Positions 54,782 to 63,413 of a stretch of 64,000 bases of DNA are shown here, one piece after another. The translations under genes and the position numbers were made by a program. The DNA comes from Streptomyces sp. NBC_01237 (GTDB lineage Bacteria; Actinomycetota; Actinomycetes; Streptomycetales; Streptomycetaceae), in NCBI RefSeq assembly GCF_035917275.1, contig NZ_CP108509.1, positions 496,001 through 560,000 on the forward strand, written 5' to 3'. Each line of letters opens with the position of its first letter. Positions within the stretch are counted from its first letter, which is position 1. Below the pieces are notes generated by a model, which was not told where the DNA came from, did no database searches, and saw nothing but the letters and a program-made list of their open reading frames with translations.

Positions 54782-54861
54782 ATCAGAACACCTTGTGCGT
54801 GAGCGGTATCAGAGCGTCCTGCGTGTGGGCGGCATCAGCATCAGAGCGCCTTGTGCATGAT
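54782..54861. repeat. 26-bp repeats copying a gene's 3' end
   Basis: Units of 26 bp at 54782-54807 and 54808-54833 (ATCAGARC...CTTGTGCGT... pattern) are followed by a third at about 54840 that forms the 3' end of the GNAT gene on the minus strand. It looks like tandem duplication of the stop-codon region. Confidence 0.65.
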
Positions 54862-55329
54862 GTGCAGACCGACGTACCCCTCGGTCGGATGATGGAAGCC
54901 CTCCGGCAGCGTCCCCAGTATCTCGAAGCCGAGCGAACGGTACAGCTTGACGGCATATTCGTTCGTCTCGACCACCGCGTTGAACTGCATGGCCCGGAAG
55001 CCTGAAGTACGCGCCCAGTCCACCGAGTACGCGCACAGGGCCCTCCCCACTCCACGCCCCGAATACTCGGGGTCGACCAGGTACGTGGCACTGGCGATGT
55101 GCGAACCGTTGCCCATGTGATTCCGGTTCATCTTCGCCGTGCCCAGCACCGTCCCGGAGTCGTCGACCGCGACGACCGTTCGGTTCGGCGCCGCGAGGAA
55201 CCACCAGCCCTGCGCGTCGTCCTCACCGAGGTGGAGAGGGTAGGTGAGTGTCTCACCGGCCGCGACAACGGCATGGAAGAACGGCCAGATGGCGGGCCAG
55301 TCCTCAGTGGTTGCTTCCCTGATCAGCAT
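54841..55329 (-). CDS. GNAT-family N-acetyltransferase
   Basis: Protein of 162 residues. MLIREATTEDWPAIWPFFHA opens the fold, and the acetyl-CoA loop is EYSGRGVGRALCAYSVDWAR, followed by NEYAVKLYRSLGFEILGTLP. This is the common GNAT subtype that resembles phosphinothricin- or L-amino-acid acetyltransferases. Its 5' end overlaps the DUF6397 gene by 26 bases, so the two are cotranscribed. Confidence 0.88.
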   Translation of the reverse strand: MLIREATTEDWPAIWPFFHAVVAAGETLTYPLHLGEDDAQGWWFLAAPNRTVVAVDDSGTVLGTAKMNRNHMGNGSHIASATYLVDPEYSGRGVGRALCAYSVDWARTSGFRAMQFNAVVETNEYAVKLYRSLGFEILGTLPEGFHHPTEGYVGLHIMHKAL

Positions 55330-56533
55330 GGGGAACAGAGTGCCGGTGCGATGCGGCCGCCCGCCAGTTCTTATCGGATCCGCGCCTTCGCCACCGGAGC
55401 CGGGCGAGCAGACCCGTCGCGGGGGCCGTCGGACATGGAGGGCCGGACACGGATTCGGCGAGATCCCCGACGGGCCGTTCGAGGGTGATTGCACGGGAGG
55501 CTTCGCACACGCCTCCGGAGGTTCCCGAACGTACGGAGGCCGGTGTCCCTGCGGATGCGGGCCGCACAGCGGATGCCGGTCGGGGCGTGGACGCTGATAC
55601 CGGTGCGAGTGCGGATGCCGATGCGGGTGACCCCAGGTCGCGCGGAGGCGGCCAGGGCAGTGACGCCGCCCGCAGAGGGGCCGCTGCCGTATCCGGCACG
55701 AGCCGTGGTCCGCGCTCGTCACCGGGGCGCGGGGCCTGCCGGTCCTCGCGGGCCCTGTCCAGCTCCAGGGTCAGGTTGACCCGCCGCCACAGGATCTCGT
55801 CCGGATCGTCCGCCAGCATCAGCTCCCCCATGACTTCCCTGGCCGACACGGACCCCGGCCGTCCGAACACGGGCTCCGGCCTGACCCTGACGAGGTAGGC
55901 CCGTTCGTACGGATCGTCCACCACCTCACCGAGTTGGACCGGGTCCAGGGCGGATGCCTGTACGGCGGCTCGCGCCCACGCGTCCTCCGTGCGGCCGAGC
56001 AGCCTGTCGATCCTCTGGGATCGCCAGTTGCGGGCACGCCAGTCGGCTCCGGCTTCCAGCATCGCCCGCATTCCGGCGGGGCTGGTGCCGGCGAGCAGCG
56101 TGGGCTCGCGGGTGGCGAACCCGGCGAGTTCATCGACGAGGTACAACCACACCACCGCCCGGTACCGGTTCAGATAGAACGTGACCGGCGCGAAACACCC
56201 CGCCCGTGCCAGCCTGGTGAAACGGGCCGGGCTGATGGCGAGCAGCGCGGCCCCTTCAGCGGTGCCCACCGTGCGCACCCGTTCCCCGAGGTCGTCGGGG
56301 AATCCCGGATGCGCGCGCAGGCGCTCGATCTCCTCCCGGACGACCCGTGGCCGTCCGCCGTCCGGTCCGGCGGTGGTGGCGACCAGCCCCAGATGCACGG
56401 CGAGCTCGAACTCCCCGCGCCTCATGCCCAGCTCCCGTGCGGCTCGGCCCGCGGTCACCGTCGCCGCGCTGTCACCGCTCTCACGCCCCTGCGCGTCCTC
56501 GTCCTGCGTGCGGGTGGCTTCCGTAACGGTCAT
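55304..56533 (-). CDS. DUF6397 family protein
   Basis: Streptomyces-type protein of 409 residues. The conserved N-terminal two-thirds include an excisionase-like helix region (AARELGMRRGEFELAVHLG), GTAEGAALLAISPARFTRLA and FYLNRYRAVVWLYLVDELAG, then DPVQLGEVVDDPYERAYLVR. The last 120 residues are Ala/Ser/Pro-rich and look disordered. The family has no known function; the HTH-like elements suggest nucleic-acid or protein binding. ATG 56533 is preceded by GGGGGAGGGCAGG. Confidence 0.85.
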   Translation of the reverse strand: MTVTEATRTQDEDAQGRESGDSAATVTAGRAARELGMRRGEFELAVHLGLVATTAGPDGGRPRVVREEIERLRAHPGFPDDLGERVRTVGTAEGAALLAISPARFTRLARAGCFAPVTFYLNRYRAVVWLYLVDELAGFATREPTLLAGTSPAGMRAMLEAGADWRARNWRSQRIDRLLGRTEDAWARAAVQASALDPVQLGEVVDDPYERAYLVRVRPEPVFGRPGSVSAREVMGELMLADDPDEILWRRVNLTLELDRAREDRQAPRPGDERGPRLVPDTAAAPLRAASLPWPPPRDLGSPASASALAPVSASTPRPASAVRPASAGTPASVRSGTSGGVCEASRAITLERPVGDLAESVSGPPCPTAPATGLLARLRWRRRGSDKNWRAAASHRHSVPHADQGSNH

Positions 56534-56645
56534 GCCCCTGCCCTCCCCCGTGAGGTCCGAATACTCTCTGTGACCACGGTAGCCCGGAGGAGGCTTCTGT
56601 CGGCATGCCTGTGGATAACTCCCGATGCTCAGCGAAAAGCCCAGG

Positions 56646-57080
56646 TCAGGGGCTGTCGACGCCGTCGGTGGCGCCCTGGCGAACCGCCACGCCGAGATGT
56701 TCGCCGACCCGGTTGACAAGCAGTGTCATCTCGTAGGCGACCTGGCCGACATCGGCCTCGGCAGCGGTCAGCACGCACAGACAACTGCCGTCGCCCGCCG
56801 CCGTCACGAAGAGCAGCGCCTCGTCGAACTCGACCATGGTCTGCCGGGCTCTGCCGGCCCTGAAGTGCCGACCTGATCCGCGGGCCAGACTGTGCAGGCC
56901 GGAGGAGACCGCCGCCAGATGTTCCGCGTCCTCACGGGCCAGCCCCGTGCTCGCCCCGGTCACCAGACCATCGTTCGACAGCACCAATGCGTGCCGTATG
57001 TGCTCCACCCTGCTGGTGAGATCGTCAAGGAGCCAGTCAAGTCCCCGGTCCAGCGCCATTTGCTCGTCCTCCCCGCTCAT
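56646..57080 (-). CDS. Roadblock/LC7 protein (CvnB-like), orphan
   Basis: Roadblock/LC7 protein of 144 residues, matching CvnB of Streptomyces conservons: LDWLLDDLTSRVEHIRHALV, then LSNDGLVTGAS and EMTLLVNRVGEHLGVAVRQG. In conservons it works with a sensor kinase (CvnA), a DUF742 protein (CvnC) and a small GTPase (CvnD) as a GTPase-regulating module. None of these is adjacent here, so this is an orphan that may act on partners elsewhere. Confidence 0.88.
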   Translation of the reverse strand: MSGEDEQMALDRGLDWLLDDLTSRVEHIRHALVLSNDGLVTGASTGLAREDAEHLAAVSSGLHSLARGSGRHFRAGRARQTMVEFDEALLFVTAAGDGSCLCVLTAAEADVGQVAYEMTLLVNRVGEHLGVAVRQGATDGVDSP

Positions 57081-57199
57081 ACGTTCCCCGTTCCCCCGTA
57101 TCGCGCGTAAGCCTTGCGTACCACTCCCGTACGGGCAAGCGTCCCCCTCCCCCGGGGCGTCGCTTCGCGCCACGCGAGGGTTCGTCCGAGGATGGGGAA

Positions 57200-57628
57200 A
57201 TGGCACATCACATGACCGATGAAGAGCGGCGGGCCTTCCTTTCCGAGGGCACCCGCACCGCCAAGCTGTCGACCGTCCGGGCCGACGGCAGTCCGCACAT
57301 CGCCCCCGTCTGGTTCCTGCTCGACGGTGACGATCTGGTCTTCAACACCGGGAAGGAAACCGTGAAGGGCCGCAATCTCGCGCGCGACGGGCGGGTGGCC
57401 TTGTGCATCGACGACGACCGGCCGCCGTTCGCCTTCGCCGTGCTCCAGGGCCAGGCCGAACTGAGCGAGGATCCTGCCCAGTTGAGGCACTGGGCGACGC
57501 GGATCGCTGCCCGGTACATGGGCGAGGAGGCGGCCGAGGAGTTCGGCAGGCGTAACGGCGTACCCGGTGAGCTGGTCGTGCGTGTCCGTGTGGACAAGGC
57601 GGTGGCCATGGCGGCCGTGGCCGACTGA
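57200..57628 (+). CDS. PPOX-class F420-dependent oxidoreductase
   Basis: Split-barrel flavin/deazaflavin-binding protein of 142 residues (FDOR-B type). It has TAKLSTVRADGSPHIAPVWF, then LVFNTGKETVKGRNLARDGR, the loop that holds the cofactor phosphate, and VALCIDDDRPPFAFAVLQGQ. It probably uses F420H2 to reduce small substrates. Its end overlaps a short hairpin. Confidence 0.87.
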   Translation: MAHHMTDEERRAFLSEGTRTAKLSTVRADGSPHIAPVWFLLDGDDLVFNTGKETVKGRNLARDGRVALCIDDDRPPFAFAVLQGQAELSEDPAQLRHWATRIAARYMGEEAAEEFGRRNGVPGELVVRVRVDKAVAMAAVAD

Positions 57629-57636
57629 CCACGGCC
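57613..57636. terminator. Hairpin over the stop of the F420 gene
   Basis: GGCCGTGG (57613-57620) pairs with CCACGGCC (57629-57636) across the stop codon. Short, but the only candidate terminator here. Confidence 0.4.
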
Positions 57637-58171
57637 CGCTTCGCCCCGGACCGGCCCGCCCGGCACCTCCAGCCGGAGTCCCGCCCGTCCTGCCCGGACC
57701 GGTCCGAAGCGGAGCATCGGGTCAGGAGTCGAGGAGCCGGGCGGTGTGCGTCCGTCCGGCGTACCCGACCATCCGGATCAGGACTTCTTTTCCGGAATCC
57801 CGCTCGCGCGTCGCTGAGCACCACGGGCGTACCCCGGTCGCGGTCGAGGGCGTGCGACGCCTCTCCTGCGCACCCTGGGTGCGAGCACCCGGAAAACGGT
57901 CGACAGCGACGAGGAACGCGATGCGCCCGGTACTCGAATCGCTCGCCGCCGTCGCCGTCGTCCTGGACCGCGCTGTCGGCGGGCCCGGCCAGGTCACGTC
58001 CGGTACCGGCAGCGGGCAGCTTGGCGACGCGGAACGGCGGCCGGATCGGCCGCTCAGCGAGCGGGCGCGGGCCTCTACACTGGCTCTTTCGGGTGGCTGG
58101 CCCTGTCGGTACAGGGAAGGCGTGCGGCGACGGGTGCGTGCGGACGGCCCCGTGAACGGGAGAGGTCAAGC
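57637..58171. other. Intergenic, no gene supported
   Basis: About 535 bases between the F420 oxidoreductase and ArsR genes. Frames here lack the third-position G/C pattern and recognisable motifs. It presumably holds the promoter of the ArsR/P-ATPase operon. Confidence 0.5.
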
Positions 58172-58537
58172 GTGTCGACAGGTTCCGGCGGCGGTTTCCA
58201 GGATCCGCCCGCGGAGGTGCTGGCCGAGGCGGCAGCCGCGTTCGGGCTCCTGGCGTCACCGGCACGGCTGCACATCGTGTGGACGCTGTCCCAGGGCGAG
58301 TGCGATGTGACCGGTCTCGCCGACCGGGTGGGCGGCACCCTGCCCTCGGTGAGCCAGCATCTGACGAAGTTGAAATTGGCCGGACTCGTACGGTCGCGCC
58401 GTGAGGGACGCCGCCAGGTCTATCTGGTCGACGACCCCGGCGTGGTGACGGTGGTACGGCTCATGGTCGGCCAGCTGGCGGAGCGTGCCGGGCACTCGGC
58501 CGCGCACCCCGTCCGCCTGCGTGAGCTCGGTGCCTGA
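58172..58537 (+). CDS. ArsR/SmtB-family regulator
   Basis: Winged-helix repressor of 121 residues. The DNA-recognition helix is VGGTLPSVSQHLTKLKLAGL, with the wing RREGRRQVYL. The ELCVCDL arsenic/cadmium motif is absent (the region reads GECDVTGLA, with one Cys). The C-terminal helix has [15 protein letters not shown], so a His-based metal site is possible. GTG 58172 has GGGAGAGG. Its stop overlaps the start of the Mg-type P-ATPase, so the two form a coupled operon and the ATPase is probably metal-regulated. Confidence 0.87.
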   Translation: MSTGSGGGFQDPPAEVLAEAAAAFGLLASPARLHIVWTLSQGECDVTGLADRVGGTLPSVSQHLTKLKLAGLVRSRREGRRQVYLVDDPGVVTVVRLMVGQLAERAGHSAAHPVRLRELGA

Positions 58538-61259
58538 CAGGAGCGCAGCCGCGGGACCGGGCCGCACGGACCGGGACGAAGCGTCGGCCGTGGTGATCCC
58601 CCTGATCTCCGGTGCGGGCAGTGGTGCGGGAAGCCGTGCCGGTTCAGGCAGCCCCGGCCATGCGGGGGCGGCTGGTCGTGACGGTGCCGGGGCGACCTCG
58701 CTCCAAGTGCTGCGCTCACTGGACAGCGGCCCGCGGGGACTGCTGGAGAGCGTCGCCGAAGAGCGTTCGACCCGCCTCGGTGAGAACGTTCTTCCCGCGT
58801 GGCGTCCCGCCTCATGGCCCCGGCGATTCCTGGCCAGCTTCCGCGACCCGTTCACCTCCGTGCTCCTCTGTCTGGGCCTGGTGTCGGCACTTGTGTCGGC
58901 ATGGGGCACGGCCTGTGTGACTCTGGTCCTCGTCCTGGTCAGCTGCCTGCTGCGCTCCGGCGAGGAACACCGCGCCGACCGGTCGGCCGCGGCACTGAGG
59001 GAGCTGGTGGCGACCACGGCGACCGTGCTGCGCCGTACCTCCGCGGACGCCGCACCACGTGCCCGTGAGGTCCCCGTGGCCGAGCTGGTGCCGGGCGATG
59101 TGATCCGGCTCGGGCCGGGAGATCTCGTACCCGCCGACGTACGGCTGTTGCGCGCCGGTGGCCTCACCGTGCATCAGTCGGCCCTCACCGGGGAGTCGGC
59201 GCCGGTGCCCAAACACCCCGTCGACTCCCCGGAACCACCCGTGTCCCCGTCCGGCCCTTTCGCACAGCCGCACCTCTGCTTCCAGGGCAGCAGTGTGACC
59301 TCCGGCAGCGCAACGGCGGTCGTCGTCACGACCGGAGGGGACACCTGGTTCGCCGCGGCCCACGACGGCCGGGCCCGCCGCCGGGGCGCCAGTGCCTTCG
59401 ACCGGTCGGTGCAGGGGATCTCCTGGACCCTGATCCGCTTCATGCTGCTCACACCGCCCCTGGTCCTCATGGCCAACGCGGCACTGCGCGGCCGTGGCCT
59501 TGAGACGTTGCCGTTCGCCGTCGCCGTGGCAGTCGGCCTCACTCCCGAGATGCTGCCCGTCATCGTCACGACGGCGCTGGCTCGGGGTGCCTCCCGGCTC
59601 GCCCGTACGAGCGGTGTCATCGTCAAGCGGCTGCCCGCACTGCACGATCTCGGAGCGGTCGACGTCCTGTGTCTGGACAAGACAGGCACCCTGACCGAGG
59701 ACCGGCCCGTCGTGGAAGGTGCGGTGGACGGGGAGGGGCGGCCCGACCCCGAGGTACTCCAGTGGGCCGCGGTCGGCGCGCTGTGGACCCTGCAGCTCGC
59801 CGAGCTGCCCGCGCCCGACGCGCTGGACGAGGCGGTACTGGACGCGGCGGAGGACCACGCGGCCGCAGGCGACGGGAGCTCACCGTTGTCCGTGTACGAC
59901 GGGGTGGCCGCGTTGCCGTTCGATCCGGTGCGCCGTCTCGCCACCGCCGTGGTCCGGCGGCCCGGCCGTCCCGGCATCCACACACTGGTCACGAAGGGGG
60001 CCGTCGAAGCCGTACTCGACCGATGCGTACTGGACGACGGCGAGCGCGAACGGCTGCTCGCCCATGCCGCCCGGGAGGCCGGGCGCGGTCTGCGGCTGCT
60101 CGCCGTGGCCCGTGCCGACCGACCCGCGAGAGCCCGCGCCTACACCCCGGCCGACGAGCGAGGGCTGACGTTCCTCGGCCTGGTCACCCTCCGCGACGTC
60201 CCCGCGCCGAGCGCCGCCGACGCGCTCGGCGTCCTGGCGGCGCGGGGCATCGCCGTGAAGGTCCTCACCGGCGACCATCCCGGCACGGCGGCCCGTGTCT
60301 GTCACGACCTCGGGCTGCCACCCGGCGAGGTCGTGACGGCCGATCGGATCGACACGCTGACGGACGAGGAGCTGGCACGGCTGGCGGACCGTGCCACCGT
60401 GTTCGCCCGCTGCGCCCCGGAGCACAAGGCACGCATCGTCTCGGCACTCCGCGCGGGCGGGCACACCACCGGATTCCTCGGTGACGGTGTCAACGACCTG
60501 CCCGCGCTGCACGCCGCCGATGTCGGGATCTGCCCGCGCAACGCGGTCGACGTCGCCCGGGAGGCGGCGGATGTCGTCCTGGCCGAGAAGGACCTGACCG
60601 CGATCGACCGGGCCGTGGTCGCGGGGCGCCGCAGCAGCGGCAACATCGCCACGTATCTGCGCATCACGCTCTCCTCGAATCTCGGCAATGTCCTCGCGAT
60701 GCTGACCGCGGGCCTGCTGCTGCCGTTCCTCCCCATGCTCCCGGCGCAGGTTCTCGTGCAGAACCTCTGCTCCGACGCGGCACAGCTCGCGTTCGCGTTC
60801 GACCGGCCCGCCGCCTCGGTACTGCGCCGTCCCACCGTGCTCCGTCCCCGTGACTTCCTGCGGTTCATCACGGGCTTCGGCCTGCTCAACGCCGCCGCCG
60901 ACCTCGCCACCTTCGGCGTGCTCGCCCTGGCTCTGCGCGACGCGGCCGCACCGGGCGGCGAGGCCGCGTTCCACGCCGGATGGTTCACCGAGAACCTGCT
61001 CACCCAGGCCCTCGTCATGATGCTGCTGCGTACCGGCCGGAATGCCGCCGAACGCAAGGCCGGCGGGCCACTGCGTGCGGCGGCCGCCGGGCTCGCCGCC
61101 GTGGGTGTGCTGCTGCCCTTCACCGCGCTGGGCCCACTGCTGGGAATGGCCGCCCTGCCGCCGCTCTACTACCTGCTCCTCGGCACGGTCCTCGGGCTGT
61201 ACGCGATCGGGCTGGCGGCAGCCCGCAGACGCTACGACCGCGCGAACACCGCGCGGTGA
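58530..61259 (+). CDS. mgtA: Mg-type (MgtA-like) P-type ATPase
   Basis: P-type ATPase of 909 residues in the Mg2+ import group. Key motifs: the actuator TGES ([10 protein letters not shown]), TM4 [18 protein letters not shown], phosphorylation [20 protein letters not shown] and [12 protein letters not shown]6 reads [15 protein letters not shown] where MgtA has NLLYDxSQ, so the ion site differs somewhat. GTG 58530 overlaps the ArsR stop. The first 60 residues are Gly/Ala-rich and poorly conserved. Control by ArsR rather than a Mg leader is unusual and suggests another divalent metal. Confidence 0.88.
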   Translation: MPDRSAAAGPGRTDRDEASAVVIPLISGAGSGAGSRAGSGSPGHAGAAGRDGAGATSLQVLRSLDSGPRGLLESVAEERSTRLGENVLPAWRPASWPRRFLASFRDPFTSVLLCLGLVSALVSAWGTACVTLVLVLVSCLLRSGEEHRADRSAAALRELVATTATVLRRTSADAAPRAREVPVAELVPGDVIRLGPGDLVPADVRLLRAGGLTVHQSALTGESAPVPKHPVDSPEPPVSPSGPFAQPHLCFQGSSVTSGSATAVVVTTGGDTWFAAAHDGRARRRGASAFDRSVQGISWTLIRFMLLTPPLVLMANAALRGRGLETLPFAVAVAVGLTPEMLPVIVTTALARGASRLARTSGVIVKRLPALHDLGAVDVLCLDKTGTLTEDRPVVEGAVDGEGRPDPEVLQWAAVGALWTLQLAELPAPDALDEAVLDAAEDHAAAGDGSSPLSVYDGVAALPFDPVRRLATAVVRRPGRPGIHTLVTKGAVEAVLDRCVLDDGERERLLAHAAREAGRGLRLLAVARADRPARARAYTPADERGLTFLGLVTLRDVPAPSAADALGVLAARGIAVKVLTGDHPGTAARVCHDLGLPPGEVVTADRIDTLTDEELARLADRATVFARCAPEHKARIVSALRAGGHTTGFLGDGVNDLPALHAADVGICPRNAVDVAREAADVVLAEKDLTAIDRAVVAGRRSSGNIATYLRITLSSNLGNVLAMLTAGLLLPFLPMLPAQVLVQNLCSDAAQLAFAFDRPAASVLRRPTVLRPRDFLRFITGFGLLNAAADLATFGVLALALRDAAAPGGEAAFHAGWFTENLLTQALVMMLLRTGRNAAERKAGGPLRAAAAGLAAVGVLLPFTALGPLLGMAALPPLYYLLLGTVLGLYAIGLAAARRRYDRANTAR

Positions 61260-61311
61260 TGCCGAGCGGGCCGAGGGGGCCATTGCTTCGGGATCCAGCC
61301 ATGGTTATACA

Positions 61312-61377
61312 GTTGCGCAACACGGCAACTGTTGCCGTGCCGACGGAGAGAAGGGCGGGACCAGAATGTTGCGCAAC
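61312..61377. promoter_or_regulatory. Palindrome cluster before tatA-like gene
   Basis: The decamer GTTGCGCAAC occurs twice, at 61312-61321 and at 61368-61377 (overlapping the tatA ATG), with the longer palindrome CACGGCAA-CTG-TTGCCGTG (61321-61339) between. A TATACA at 61306-61311 could be the -10. The TTGC/GCAA symmetry suggests one dimeric regulator binding several sites, possibly the nearby ArsR protein. Confidence 0.65.
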
Positions 61378-61530
61378 GGCCTGGAGCCCTGGCACCTGCT
61401 GATCGTGGCCATCGTGCTCATCGTGCTGTTCGGTTCGAAGAAGCTGCCGGACACGGCGCGCGCCCTGGGGAAGTCGATGCGCATCCTCAAGAGCGAGGCC
61501 AAGGCCATGAAGGAGGACGAGCCCCGGTGA
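61366..61530 (+). CDS. tatA: TatA/TatE-family protein
   Basis: Protein of 54 residues: a short N-terminal membrane helix ([15 protein letters not shown]), the hinge [20 protein letters not shown] and an amphipathic charged tail. These are the TatA family marks for assembling the twin-arginine pore. It is shorter than the usual 80-95 residues and is not with tatB or tatC, so it is a TatA/TatE paralogue. The ATG lies within a GTTGCGCAAC palindrome, implying its expression is specially regulated. Confidence 0.82.
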   Translation: MLRNGLEPWHLLIVAIVLIVLFGSKKLPDTARALGKSMRILKSEAKAMKEDEPR

Positions 61531-61873
61531 ACCGCGAGAGCGCGGCACAGGGGGCAGATACCTGCGCGTGCGGCGATCACCGGCCGCACGGCGCCCGGCG
61601 CCTGCACGCAACCCGCCGGCCCCTCACCCCCGCACCACCCCCGCGGCCCACCGCCCCTTCTCGACCCGCGACATCCCCGCGGCCCGCGACGCCTTCGCGC
61701 ATCACCGCACCGTCGCGACTCACGGCGCCTTCACCATCCCGGCACCTTCATCACCATCACTTCATGACTTGCGCAATCAGGGAACCTTGACGGCCGCACC
61801 ACGCGTTCACGTGGGTGACGGCAGAACGGCACGGCCGAGCCGTGCGGATCGACGTAACACTGGAGGAAAATTC
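61531..61873. other. Intergenic, terD leader
   Basis: About 340 bases with no supported gene. It includes a hairpin GCACGGC-CGA-GCCGTGC at 61829-61845 in the probable 5' leader of the terD gene. Confidence 0.5.
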
Positions 61874-62449
61874 ATGGGTGTGACCCTGGCGAAGGGCGGC
61901 AACGTCTCCCTGACGAAGGAGGCGCCCGGCCTGACCGCCGTGACGGTCGGCCTGGGCTGGGACGTACGTACCACGACCGGAGCCGATCACGACCTCGATG
62001 CCAGTGCGCTGCTGTGCTCGGAGACCGGAAAGGTGCTCTCCGACGCGCACTTCGTCTTCTACAACAACCTCAACAGCCCCGACGGTTCCGTCCGCCACAC
62101 CGGCGACAACCTGACAGGTGAGGGCGAGGGCGACGACGAGTCCATCGACATCGATCTGTCCGGGGTTCCGGTCGAGATCGCGAAGATCGTGTTCCCGGTG
62201 TCGATCCACGACGCCCAGAGCCGCGGCCAGAGCTTCGGCCAGGTGCGCAACGCGTTCATCCGCGTGGTGAACCGGGCGAACGGCGTCGAGCTGGCGCGCT
62301 ACGACCTCAGCGAGGACGCATCGACCGAGACGGCGATGGTGTTCGGCGAGCTGTACCGGCACGGTACGGAGTGGAAGTTCCGCGCGGTGGGCCAGGGGTA
62401 CGCATCGGGGCTCGCGGGCATCGCCTCCGACTACGGCGTCAATGTCTGA
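61874..62449 (+). CDS. terD: TerD-family calcium-binding stress protein
   Basis: TerD/TerE protein of 191 residues, the usual length. It starts [20 protein letters not shown]; the calcium-binding acidic motifs are visible in [12 protein letters not shown] and [16 protein letters not shown], and it ends [21 protein letters not shown] strong GGAGGAAAA precedes the ATG. In streptomycetes such proteins are linked to tellurite or oxidative stress and to morphology. A perfect terminator follows. Confidence 0.93.
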   Translation: MGVTLAKGGNVSLTKEAPGLTAVTVGLGWDVRTTTGADHDLDASALLCSETGKVLSDAHFVFYNNLNSPDGSVRHTGDNLTGEGEGDDESIDIDLSGVPVEIAKIVFPVSIHDAQSRGQSFGQVRNAFIRVVNRANGVELARYDLSEDASTETAMVFGELYRHGTEWKFRAVGQGYASGLAGIASDYGVNV

Positions 62450-62531
62450 CGGGTGATCCCCCGCCGTCCGGCCGCCACGGCGCCCGAAGGCCGTTGATCA
62501 CCTCACGGCGGATCCGCCCATCGGGCAACTG

Positions 62532-62569
62532 CGCGGCGGGTACGGGGCGACCGCCCCGTACCCGCCGCG
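62532..62569. terminator. Terminator after terD
   Basis: CGCGGCGGGTACGGGGCG (62532-62549) is perfectly complementary to 62552-62569, a stem of 17 bp or more with a tiny loop, 83 bases past the terD stop. Confidence 0.85.
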
Positions 62570-62671
62570 TCTCTCACGGTCCCCCAGGAACCCTCGAACG
62601 ACTGCTCAGTGATCGAACGTACGCAGCGCTTCTTCCCGCTTCGTTCGGACCGACTGCGCGATCATGTCCAC

Positions 62672-63271
62672 ATGGCCGATGACCACGCACACATCCAGGA
62701 CTTCTTCACCGCCCGTGCGGCCGACTGGGACAGCCGGTTTCCCGACGACGGGCCGGCCTACGACGCCGCGGTAGGTGCGCTGGGGCTGCGCCCCGGAGAC
62801 GCCGTGCTCGACGCGGGCTGCGGTACGGGCCGGGCGCTGCCGGCGCTGCGCTCCGCCGTCGGATCAGGCGGCACCGTGCTCGGCGTGGACCTCACGCCCG
62901 CGATGCTGAAGGAGGCGGTACGGGCCGGGCGCGGGCGGAGCGGGGTCCTACTGCTCGCCGACGCCGGACGGCTGCCGCTCCGCACCGGAGCGCTGGACGC
63001 GGTGTTCGGCGCCGGACTGATCTCCCATCTCTCGCGGCCGGCCGAGGATTTGAAGGAGCTGGCGCGGGTCGTGCGGACGGGTGGGCTGCTGGCCCTGTTC
63101 CATCCGATCGGCCGGGCCGCGCTGGCCGCGCGCCACGGCCGCAGCATCACCGATGACGATCTGCGGGCCGAGCCCCGGCTCGGCCCGCTGCTGGCCCGTT
63201 CCGGATGGCGGCTGGACTCGTACACCGACGAGGACGACCGCTTCCTGGTCCTCGCCGTCCGTACGGTCTGA
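62672..63271 (+). CDS. Class I SAM-dependent methyltransferase
   Basis: Methyltransferase of 199 residues. Motif I is AVLDAGCGTGRALPALRS, with the acidic residue in VLGVDLTPAMLKEAV, then LLADAGRLPLRTGALDAVF and the later ELARVVRTGGLLALFHP. It fits the UbiE/Coq5-like small-molecule group; substrate unknown. I start at ATG 62672; an in-frame GTG at 62609 is possible, and neither has a strong Shine-Dalgarno. Confidence 0.85.
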   Translation: MADDHAHIQDFFTARAADWDSRFPDDGPAYDAAVGALGLRPGDAVLDAGCGTGRALPALRSAVGSGGTVLGVDLTPAMLKEAVRAGRGRSGVLLLADAGRLPLRTGALDAVFGAGLISHLSRPAEDLKELARVVRTGGLLALFHPIGRAALAARHGRSITDDDLRAEPRLGPLLARSGWRLDSYTDEDDRFLVLAVRTV

Positions 63272-63413
63272 TACCGGTCGCCCGCGTCGGCGGCCGGAAG
63301 GGGTTGCCCGGGCGTTGCGCACGCACGAGCTGGACGATGCCTTCCGGGGGGCGTGCCACGGTCGCGCGGCGACCGGCGAGGCCGAACGGCGGTGGCTCCG
63401 GGCCACCTTGGAC

